A stretch of DNA of 64,000 nt, taken from assembly GCF_002368295.1 (NCBI RefSeq), contig NZ_AP018250.1, forward strand, positions 124,001 through 188,000, in the 5' to 3' direction. The notes beneath the pieces were generated by a model. That model did no database searches, was not told the DNA's origin, and saw nothing but the letters and a program-made list of their open reading frames with translations. Numbering within the stretch: the stretch's first letter is position 1; the number at the start of each line of letters is the position of its first letter. Shown here piece after piece: positions 43,678 to 50,601 of the stretch. This stretch comes from Tolypothrix tenuis PCC 7101. Lineage in GTDB: Bacteria; Cyanobacteriota; Cyanobacteriia; Cyanobacteriales; Nostocaceae. The translations under genes and the position numbers were made by a program.

Positions 43678-44549
43678 AAAATGATTTGTTTACAGAAATT
43701 ATCGGACAGCATATCGCCAAGCTTCTACTAACTGAAGCAATCGAACGTAATCAAATTGCTCCCGCATACCTATTTAGCAGCGAAGTTGAGGGAGTAGGCA
43801 AAGGAAAAATTGCTTTGGCATTCGCAAATGCAATACTCTCAAGAGGAAGTCGCTCCGCGATCGCAGGAGAATCTAAACATCTAGACATCTTACAAATCAA
43901 ACCAAGCTATACCGAAAACACCTCTCAGCAGAAAAGTGTCCCTGCTATCCGAGTAGAACAGGTGCGCGAGGTAATTGAATTTCTCTCAACTAGTGCAGTC
44001 GAGGGCAAGCAAAAGGTGGTGATTATCCACGAAGCAGATATGCTCAACCCTACTGCCGCTAACAAACTTCTCAAGACGCTGGAAGAACCTAAAACTGGAA
44101 CGTTTATTCTGATATCATCCTATCCTCAAAAGCTATTACCCACTATCAAGAGTAGGTGTCAAATCATACCTTTCCAAAGGTTAACTGATGAGGAGGTTAT
44201 TTCTGTCCTTAAAGACCAACAAATTGAGGTAACAGAAAAAATACTAGCTATCAGTTCTGGCAGTCCTGGTCAAGCGATCGCCAATATTAAAATGTTAGCT
44301 TCCATCTCACAAGAAATCACAAGTCAACTGGAAGTGCCTCCTGACGATATCCTCAACGCACTCAGTTTAAGTAACTCCATCTCAAGCTGGAATCACCAGA
44401 CGCAGTTATGGTTGCTTACCTACCTGCAATATAACTGGTGGCAGAAATTGAAAAGCACTAAGCTACTAGCTAAATTCAGCCAAGCAAGACAGCAATTGCT
44501 GCATCACGTTACGCCCAGAAGCGTTTGGGATAGCCTACTTCTGCCATAG
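43674..44549 (+). CDS. holB: DNA polymerase III delta'-like clamp-loader subunit
   Basis: A 291-residue AAA+ protein. I start at ATG 43674, which overlaps the holA stop; TTG 43665 is less likely. The P-loop is degenerate (EVEGVGKGK), as expected for delta', which does not hydrolyse ATP. VIIHEADMLNPTAANKLLKTLEEPKTGTFILIS is the Walker B/sensor region and KSRCQIIPF the arginine-finger motif that acts on the neighbouring DnaX. With holA and dnaX this completes a minimal clamp loader on the plasmid. Confidence 0.85.
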   Translation: MKNDLFTEIIGQHIAKLLLTEAIERNQIAPAYLFSSEVEGVGKGKIALAFANAILSRGSRSAIAGESKHLDILQIKPSYTENTSQQKSVPAIRVEQVREVIEFLSTSAVEGKQKVVIIHEADMLNPTAANKLLKTLEEPKTGTFILISSYPQKLLPTIKSRCQIIPFQRLTDEEVISVLKDQQIEVTEKILAISSGSPGQAIANIKMLASISQEITSQLEVPPDDILNALSLSNSISSWNHQTQLWLLTYLQYNWWQKLKSTKLLAKFSQARQQLLHHVTPRSVWDSLLLP

Positions 44550-44574
44550 CAAAACACACTCATTATCAAAAAGC

Positions 44575-44606
44575 ACTGCCAGTTAGAAGTATTTCTAGCT
44601 GGCAGT
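44575..44606 (+). terminator. Strong 14-bp hairpin after holB
   Basis: A 14-bp stem with one G-U pair (44575-44588 with 44593-44606) and a GTAT tetraloop. No T run; it lies between holB and the interrupted gene, 22 nt before the latter's start. Confidence 0.6.
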
Positions 44607-45086
44607 ATTAGTTTACACATAAATAATATGAACCAGCAGCACAGCTTATTCGATGTCGAAGAAACCATCCGTAACAGTAAAAACCAAAAAACCAGCGAAA
44701 TATTAAACCCCAGCACTAGAAAGATACTTCAACTACTAACCAGCCAAGGGATTAACAAAGCTGTAACAGCCAGCCTACTCGATCTAGCAGGCGCAAGTCG
44801 TGAAATTGTTCAATACATCGCCGGGCCAATTGTCACTCAGCAGAACGGCTGGCAACAGACAGTTCCGTCCTGGGTTTGGCGCGCGATCGCAGTTGATAGA
44901 TTAGATGCAGCTTTACAAGAGATAGACAAGGGAGAAGTAGGTAAACTCGCCTCTAGTAGCGAAGTTGTTGCATTGATGATGCCAATTGCTTTTGAAGTGC
45001 CGCTATCATCCCAATGGACAGATGTTTACCTCTGGGCAAGTTATGATGCCCTTGTCAGACACAGACCTTTCAAGAATTTCAACTAC

Positions 45087-46444
45087 CGGGACTTAAACGA
45101 AAATCAAGCCCAAATGTAGCCTAAACTAGCTTTATAAGCAGCAAACACGTCACGATTTAAGTTCAACCAATCAATAAATCGGAAAGACATAGCGGTTCTA
45201 AATGCCTCTAAAGCTTCAGTAAAAGTGTTCAAAGGTTTGTTAGCCCATCGTCGTCTCAATCCTCCAGTCAACCGATGCCAAAGAATAAAAGTGTAGGCAC
45301 AAAAAACCAAAATAAAATGGCGCAGTAAACTCCTTTGCTCTCGAACTTGATATTCCTTAAGCCCTAACCATCCCTTAGCTTCCCTATAAAAAACTTCGAC
45401 CCAATTCCTTTGAGAATATGTATCAACTATCCATTGTGGTGTAACAATAGACGGTGAAACATTGGTGATGAAATAGTCGATATCAGTGGCTGCTGAGAAA
45501 GTCGGAGCATTCATAACGATAGCGATATTTCGCTTTCCACTTAATCCTGATATTTCTACTTCACAAGTTACTACCCATAATGTTTTGGGTTTATCTAACT
45601 CTATTTGAATTTCCGTGAAAGCCTCTTTAGATAAGCTCTGAGCTAATTCATCTAACCGAATTGTTTGTTGAATATCATCTGTTTGATTAACTGTTACTTT
45701 TCGATTTTTAGCTAACCCTCCTAAATATTTTAACTGCCGTTTTTCCAACTCTAACAAAAATGACGTATTGTTGCCGTATCCAGCATCTACAATTACTATC
45801 CCAGGTTGATATTTTCTTTTAAGCGTTTTATCTATTAACTTGACTGCTAGTTCTGGTTTTTTCTCAAATCGAGGGTCTTGTTTCCCTTGAGCTAAAGAAT
45901 CAGCGTGTTGATATAACTCTATATCTAACGGTAAGCTTTTTCTGCCATCATATAAATGCGTTGTTACTACTACGATTCCATTATCTGTTTTGCCGATTTC
46001 TCCAATATACTGTCTCCCCACACCAGCAGTAAAATTACCACTCTTTCTGTGACCAGAATCATCAATTATTAAGCTAAAACCTCTACTAATTCTCGTTTGA
46101 CTGCACTTATTCATGATTTCTAATCGACGCTCATTCACCTCCCCACTAGACCAAGGTGCTTCGGTTAAAAAGTGATGTAATCGGTGGTACGTTACACCTA
46201 CAGCATTATCCGCCATTTGAAACAGGTTTTTTCTCTCACTTTCACCTAATAAACCCCCTAGATAGTGCCTAAACTCTCTTTTTTGCGCTTTATTAGTAAA
46301 CACATCATCAAATCTTTGACACCATCTTTCAAAGCATGGTGGCATCGCTGTGGGAGTGGTTTCTTTCATGAGCTTTTTCTAACGTGAAAGCTATGTTAGT
46401 TAAGCATTATACTATTTTTTAGCCTGATTTTTGTTTAAGTCCCG
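45087..46444 (-). mobile_element. IS701-family insertion sequence with exact 4-bp target duplication
   Basis: A 1358-bp element. Terminal inverted repeats start CGGGACTTAAAC and match over 23 bp with two mismatches (45087-45109 and 46422-46444). Both sides carry the 4-bp duplication CTAC (45083-45086 and 46445-46448). Length, repeat structure and 4-bp duplication fit IS701. Removing it restores an open reading frame. Confidence 0.92.
45104..46369 (-). CDS. IS701-family transposase
   Basis: A 421-residue DDE transposase, complete. N-terminal RFDDVFTNKAQKREFRHYLGGLLGESERKN is the typical IS701/IS4-group start. Catalytic residues appear at IDDSGHRKSG (first Asp), IVDAGYGNN (second Asp) and the Y-x7-FYREAKGWLGLKEYQVR motif with the Glu. 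Its stop codon lies close to the left inverted repeat, as usual for the family. Intact and probably able to move. Confidence 0.9.
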   Translation of the reverse strand: MKETTPTAMPPCFERWCQRFDDVFTNKAQKREFRHYLGGLLGESERKNLFQMADNAVGVTYHRLHHFLTEAPWSSGEVNERRLEIMNKCSQTRISRGFSLIIDDSGHRKSGNFTAGVGRQYIGEIGKTDNGIVVVTTHLYDGRKSLPLDIELYQHADSLAQGKQDPRFEKKPELAVKLIDKTLKRKYQPGIVIVDAGYGNNTSFLLELEKRQLKYLGGLAKNRKVTVNQTDDIQQTIRLDELAQSLSKEAFTEIQIELDKPKTLWVVTCEVEISGLSGKRNIAIVMNAPTFSAATDIDYFITNVSPSIVTPQWIVDTYSQRNWVEVFYREAKGWLGLKEYQVREQRSLLRHFILVFCAYTFILWHRLTGGLRRRWANKPLNTFTEALEAFRTAMSFRFIDWLNLNRDVFAAYKASLGYIWA

Positions 46445-46664
46445 CTACGAAAACCTCTGGGAGAAAATTGGTACAACTCCGGTTTCGTATAATAAAATTC
46501 GCTCTGATTATGAAACTCTAGCTACTGATATTCGTTCTCGTGTAGTCAAACACGCAGCGAAAGAGGGATGGGGTAAGAAGTCTTCAAATAACAACAAACA
46601 CCCTGTTACAGCAACTTCAACTGAGAGTAATACTAAGATGGAGCAATTGTCACTGTTTTAATAA

Positions 46665-47363
46665 CTAATTGTTAGTACTTTTTTCAACACTCCTCCCAAA
46701 TTCCTTCCTCTCTTTGTCCGTGAGAGGAGGAAGTTCTTCCTTGTAATAAAAATTGCCTAATTTCTGACACTGATTGACATAAATTCGTCTTGCTGATTCA
46801 CTTGCCCTCAAGTCCTGACGCAAAAGTAATTTAAATGATTTTTCACGCTCCTTCAATTCTTTTGCTGCTACAAGAATTTCTGGTGATAAGGCAGGATTTT
46901 CATAAGTAGAATAAAGTTCCTCACTTGATGAATAAACGCTTAGTCTATTACCAGCAGGTTGAGTTAGAAGACGCTGGGTATTATACGAACGCCATAGACC
47001 TAACTTTTCGCGCCGTAGTGACTCAATTTCAACCTCACCAACTCGGTCTGGAGTACTGCGCCGCACGTAGATAAAACAAGCTTTATCAGCCGCTACAGTC
47101 AAACTCACTTTTACACCATTACCATCAAAATAAAACGAGTCAATTAAGTCGTTATCTGCACTAACTTCTCCAAGCTTCTCTTTAGTTGATAAATCAGGTA
47201 ACACTTCTGAATTTAACGACGGCGTAGCATTATTAATATTAGCTGAAGATAATGAAGGCGTAGGTGAAGGATTTGATTCTATAGCTGAAACTTTATTTTC
47301 TTTTTCTGGAGATGAACATCCAACCACTAAGAATAATAATCCTATAAATAAATATTTTTTCAT
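46665..47363 (-). CDS. Lipoprotein of unknown function
   Basis: A 232-residue lipoprotein with signal peptide MKKYLFIGLLFLVVG and lipobox VVGC (Cys16). A Ser/Pro/Asn-rich linker runs to about residue 65, followed by a beta-rich region (KVSLTVAADKACFIYVRRSTPD) and a charged helical C-terminus. The pair Cys in DKACF and NQCQKL may form a disulphide. No family is recognised. It ends 3 nt from the convergent end of the interrupted gene. Confidence 0.62.
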   Translation of the reverse strand: MKKYLFIGLLFLVVGCSSPEKENKVSAIESNPSPTPSLSSANINNATPSLNSEVLPDLSTKEKLGEVSADNDLIDSFYFDGNGVKVSLTVAADKACFIYVRRSTPDRVGEVEIESLRREKLGLWRSYNTQRLLTQPAGNRLSVYSSSEELYSTYENPALSPEILVAAKELKEREKSFKLLLRQDLRASESARRIYVNQCQKLGNFYYKEELPPLTDKERKEFGRSVEKSTNN

Positions 47364-47404
47364 AAATATAAATTTGTCTTTATTAGCCGATAGCAGAATA
47401 TTAA

Positions 47405-48580
47405 TTATTGTTTTCCATCCAAACGACCTGTTTGATAAAACTCAAGAAGGTTAGGGAAAGCTTTTTGTAGCAACCAGTTCCGCCCAATTTCTGATTCGGG
47501 AATATTTGAAGCAGCCATGTAATAACTACTTCTGTAAGCAGCTACACCTAAACAAGCTTGTAGGCTGGATATAGCCCGTGAAGAAACTGGAATAGCCATC
47601 AAATCTTGTATATGACTAGGATGATAATTTTGTCCTACCAGTAAAAAATGAACTAAAGTATGAACCAACCGGGGTAAGACAACTGTTCGGTCTTGCCAAC
47701 GTTCTAAACGGGTCTTGATACGGAAGTAATCAGGTAAATCAGCTGCTTGAGATTCATCAAGGAACAAATCGCTTTGGCTTTCGATAAAATTAGAATCCAG
47801 ACCTATAAACTGTTTAAGAAAAACAAGCGTTTTGCCCCAACGTTCGTGTTCCTTAGTTTTAGGAGAGAATGCACCTTCTGAATACTGTGAACCATACTTT
47901 TCTTGAAGCTGTACAACCGCTTCTTGATTGATATCACCTTGCCAGTCAGATTCAACAAAAAACTCTTTTAAAATATCTTGCAAGTAGATGGATGAAAACT
48001 CATTAATATTTGGCGCTTCATCATCAAAATCATGTTCATAAGTATTAACAATAAATTTCTCTAACTCGATTTCTAACTCTTGCTTTCTATTAACTGGTAG
48101 TAATGATTGAGCGTCTTCTAACGATAAAGGAAAATCTAAATAAGGATGACCTTTGGCTAAGTAAGAATCACCCAAATCTGCCAAACTTTCAAGCGCAAGA
48201 GTCCGGGCAAAATACTCATCTTGTGGGTGTACGCATATCCCCTCTAATTCCTTATCCACCAACATCATAGTAATTGCCAGTAGAGCAAACCATGAAGCAT
48301 CGTGCAAACAAGTTGGTAAATCAGCAATTAAATCTACTAACTTCAGTTCTAGAATTTCTCTCCAAACGCCTATCCTAGCGGTATTGGAAACATCACAAAA
48401 ATGCTCAACCTCTTCTCCAACATATGTTTCTCCTAACCACGTAAGATTTTCTACTTGCAAAGGTGAAGAGTAGTCAGGAGTTAGCTGACTTTGGCTGTCT
48501 TCATCGAACTGTATCCACATCAGAGCCAAGAGTATCAGCTTACAAATACTTACTCGCTTCACGAGAAGATATTCAAGCAT
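47405..48580 (-). CDS. Large protein of unknown function
   Basis: A 391-residue protein, probably co-transcribed with the lipoprotein gene 41 nt downstream. It is acidic and helical (LEDAQSLLPVNRKQELEIELEKF, FSSIYLQDILKEFFVESDW). A hydrophobic segment near residues 10-23 (ISICKLILLALMW region) is too weak to call a signal with certainty. ESQSDLFLDE contains a QxDLF clamp-like peptide, but it is internal and may be chance. The middle Cys and His residues do not form a known motif. Function unknown. Confidence 0.6.
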   Translation of the reverse strand: MLEYLLVKRVSICKLILLALMWIQFDEDSQSQLTPDYSSPLQVENLTWLGETYVGEEVEHFCDVSNTARIGVWREILELKLVDLIADLPTCLHDASWFALLAITMMLVDKELEGICVHPQDEYFARTLALESLADLGDSYLAKGHPYLDFPLSLEDAQSLLPVNRKQELEIELEKFIVNTYEHDFDDEAPNINEFSSIYLQDILKEFFVESDWQGDINQEAVVQLQEKYGSQYSEGAFSPKTKEHERWGKTLVFLKQFIGLDSNFIESQSDLFLDESQAADLPDYFRIKTRLERWQDRTVVLPRLVHTLVHFLLVGQNYHPSHIQDLMAIPVSSRAISSLQACLGVAAYRSSYYMAASNIPESEIGRNWLLQKAFPNLLEFYQTGRLDGKQ

Positions 48581-48775
48581 AAGTCATTACTTATAGTTTT
48601 TAGATACATACGACAATAATTGCGATCCCACCATAGCACAGGATAATTGGCCGTTCCTTAGTAAAAACCGCAATGTAATGAGAAACAGGAATCAAAAATA
48701 ACTCATAAGTATGAAGCAAAAGATGAGCTTTAAATAAAACAAGTCGTCAAAATGATAAATCCTAAAAGAACTAAT
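48581..48775. other. Divergent promoter region before ssb
   Basis: About 195 nt between the minus-strand unknown gene and ssb. AT-rich; no gene. It precedes the leader motif at 48776. Confidence 0.4.
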
Positions 48776-48810
48776 GCTGACGCAGCAATAAGAGAAATAT
48801 ATAAATTCTC
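48776..48810 (+). promoter_or_regulatory. Leader: CTNACGCA motif plus small hairpin before ssb
   Basis: GCTGACGCA at 48776-48784 and a 5-bp stem GAGAA/TTCTC (48792-48796 with 48806-48810) ending 5 nt before ATG 48816. The flanking words ACTAATGCTGACGCAGC are also found before the gene at 55807. Confidence 0.55.
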
Positions 48811-48815
48811 GCGTT

Positions 48816-49199
48816 ATGAAGTATATCAACAAAGTCATGCTAGTTGGCAGATGTGGACAAGAACCCGATCTGAAATATTTCGAGTCCGGTGCAGTTAAGG
48901 CTTCAATCTCTATTGCAGTAAGACCCCCCTACAGAAGTGAACAAGCTCTTTGGTTTGATTTAGTCGCTTGGGGAAATCAAGCAGAAGTGATTGGAAATTA
49001 CGTTCGTAAAGGAACTCAGATTGCAATTACTGGTGAGTTTGGATTTGATCGTTGGGCTGATAAAAATTCTGGCACTATGCGGCAAAAGCCTGTAATCACA
49101 ATCAACACCATCGAATTATTAGGTTCACCCCGTAAGGAAGAATCTACATCTACTTCTGCACCAAACGAAACACAGGCTGTAGCTAACGCAAATTTTTAG
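48816..49199 (+). CDS. ssb: Single-stranded DNA-binding protein without acidic tail
   Basis: A 127-residue OB-fold SSB: MKYINKVMLVGRCGQEPDLKYFESGAVKASISIAV, LWFDLVAWGNQAEVIGNYVRKGTQIAITGEFGFDRW and KPVITINTIELLG. The C-terminus is a short Ser/Thr linker ending NANF. The usual acidic tip (DDDIPF), which recruits SSB partners, is missing. The neighbouring gene at 49273 does end in such a tip, suggesting a division of labour. It probably coats single strands during plasmid replication or transfer. Confidence 0.9.
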   Translation: MKYINKVMLVGRCGQEPDLKYFESGAVKASISIAVRPPYRSEQALWFDLVAWGNQAEVIGNYVRKGTQIAITGEFGFDRWADKNSGTMRQKPVITINTIELLGSPRKEESTSTSAPNETQAVANANF

Positions 49200-49209
49200 A
49201 AAGTTACAA

Positions 49210-49241
49210 ATCGCTTATGCAGTGTAAATCATAGGCGATTA
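49210..49241 (+). promoter_or_regulatory. Hairpin between the two SSB-like genes
   Basis: An 11-bp stem with one G-U (49210-49220 with 49231-49241) after the ssb stop codon. GCTTATGCA (49214-49222), a one-base variant of the leader motif, lies in it, 51 nt before ATG 49273. Confidence 0.5.
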
Positions 49242-49272
49242 ACCATCTAATCAATCTACAAATCAAACGACC

Positions 49273-49692
49273 ATGATTCATAATACTGCAACTATTAATC
49301 TTAAATCAGTGAACACAACCCACGACAAAGAAGGTTCCTTGATTGCTTTTGGAATTGCTGAATTCTACTACCGTTCCAAGGAAGGAGTCGTTACTGACGA
49401 GATACCATTCCGTTCCAAGGGCGCACCTGCTGTCGTCATCAACGAACAGGGAGAAGGCGTACATGGTACAGCAGAAGGATATCTTGATTTAGTAGTAGAT
49501 AACAGGGGTGAGTACAAAGAAAAGATTGCCACATTCGTAATTAGAAACTTTATCTCAACACAACCTATTAACGAACTTACCCAAGTTAGCAAAAACTCTC
49601 ACTCGCCTGAAACTCCTGATTTTGTTAAGGAACTACTCGAAGATAACGTTACTTCGACAAATGAAGACTTAGATGAAGAACCTCCATTTTAG
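49273..49692 (+). CDS. SSB-like protein with acidic DEEPPF tail
   Basis: A 139-residue protein, not an obvious SSB by family signature. It is beta-rich with an OB-like rhythm (AFGIAEFYYRSKEG, EIPFRSKGAPAVVINEQGEGVHGTAEGYLDLVVDNRGEY, KIATFVIRNF) and a flexible linker. It ends NEDLDEEPPF, which reproduces the acidic, Pro-Phe-terminated tip by which SSB binds partners such as RecO, PriA or DNA polymerase subunits. Placed just after ssb and before parA. I read it as a divergent second SSB; the fold is inference, the tail is seen. Confidence 0.62.
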   Translation: MIHNTATINLKSVNTTHDKEGSLIAFGIAEFYYRSKEGVVTDEIPFRSKGAPAVVINEQGEGVHGTAEGYLDLVVDNRGEYKEKIATFVIRNFISTQPINELTQVSKNSHSPETPDFVKELLEDNVTSTNEDLDEEPPF

Positions 49693-49706
49693 AACCAATT
49701 AACTGA

Positions 49707-49757
49707 ATAATGCTAGTCCAGACAGGTTTACTGGTTTGAACTAGCGTTATTTTTTTT
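49707..49757 (+). terminator. Rho-independent terminator before parA
   Basis: An imperfect 17-bp stem with G-U pairs (49707-49723 with 49734-49750) followed by eight T. It separates the SSB transcript from parAB. Confidence 0.8.
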
Positions 49758-49830
49758 CAAAAATCCAAAATAAAAATCCACTGTTTGGTAGAATCGCTGA
49801 CATGGGTTCACAAAATCGCTTCATTAATAT

Positions 49831-50601
49831 ATGTCATCAACCAAAATAATTGCCACTTTCAATCAGTCAGGTGGTGCAGCTAAGACAACTATTACACACA
49901 ATCTTGGATACCACCTTGCTAAAAAACACCGTGTACTGCTTGTGGATATGGACCCACAAGCATCACTAACAGCTTTTATGGGATTAGGGGAAGTCAAGCT
50001 GCAAACTGAACAAACTATCTATGGTGCGATCGCTGAAGAAACTCCCCTGTATATATGGGAAAAACCTATTCACGGGATGCACATTGTACCAACAAATATC
50101 CAATTGGCAGGTACGGAGCAAAAAATTTTTCATGACTTGACCATCGACAACCGCCAACGGCTCAAGTTTGTGCTATCAAATGTACTTGACCAGTATGATT
50201 ATATTTTGATTGATTGCCCGCCTTCTTTAGGAATCCTAAGCATTATGAGCTTAGTAGCTGCTTCACACGTTATTATTCCTGTTGAAACGCAATATAAGTG
50301 CTATCTTGGCACCAACCAACTGCTAGAAACAATTGCCCGACTCAAAAAAGGAGGACACCAGAAATTACAAATTGCCTGTATAATTCCAACCAAATACGAT
50401 AATCGTAATCTTCAAGACACAGGAATACTGGAAGAAATTAAACAACAGGTTGAAGGACGGATACACGTTACTGCCCCCATTCCTAAATCAACAGCTTTTC
50501 CTGACGCAACCCAAGCACATCTACCACTTGCACTCCACAAGAAAAACCACCCCGCAGTTAGCATACTCGAAGAAATTACAAAATATATTATTCAACTATG
50601 A
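49831..50601 (+). CDS. parA: ParA-family partition ATPase with altered Walker A
   Basis: A 256-residue ParA/Soj-type ATPase. Walker A reads FNQSGGAAKTT (10-20) in place of the usual N-x-KGG-x-GKTT: Ser13 replaces the signature lysine and Ala17 replaces Gly, while Lys18 remains. Walker A' VDMDPQASLTAF and Walker B IDCPPSLGILS are intact. LVAASHVIIPVETQYKCYLGTNQLL is the typical ParA region. No N-terminal helix-turn-helix, so it is the short (type Ib-like) form. The 4-nt overlap with parB confirms an operon. A GCTGACAT word lies 35 nt upstream. Confidence 0.9.
   Translation: MSSTKIIATFNQSGGAAKTTITHNLGYHLAKKHRVLLVDMDPQASLTAFMGLGEVKLQTEQTIYGAIAEETPLYIWEKPIHGMHIVPTNIQLAGTEQKIFHDLTIDNRQRLKFVLSNVLDQYDYILIDCPPSLGILSIMSLVAASHVIIPVETQYKCYLGTNQLLETIARLKKGGHQKLQIACIIPTKYDNRNLQDTGILEEIKQQVEGRIHVTAPIPKSTAFPDATQAHLPLALHKKNHPAVSILEEITKYIIQL

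Larger units (their letters stand above)
44628..46661 (+). pseudogene. Gene for a 223-residue plasmid protein, interrupted by an IS701-family element
   Basis: The 5' part (44628-45086) and the 3' part (46449-46661) are in frame once the IS and one copy of its CTAC duplication are removed. The join is PFKNFNY followed by ENLWEKIGTT, giving about 223 residues. As it stands the 5' part reads into the IS and stops at 45119 after 10 foreign residues. Features: NQQHSLFDVEE near the N-terminus (a QxSLF clamp-like peptide), helical core (RKILQLLTSQGINKAVTASLLDLAG) and C-terminal EQLSLF. Two clamp-binding peptides would allow bridging of two clamp faces. It belongs to no family I know. Insertion looks recent because the joint is perfect. 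Confidence 0.82.

Noticed and set aside
47405..48580. Internal QSDLF as a clamp-binding motif
   Set aside because: It is internal, in an unrecognised protein outside the replication operons; short motifs occur by chance.
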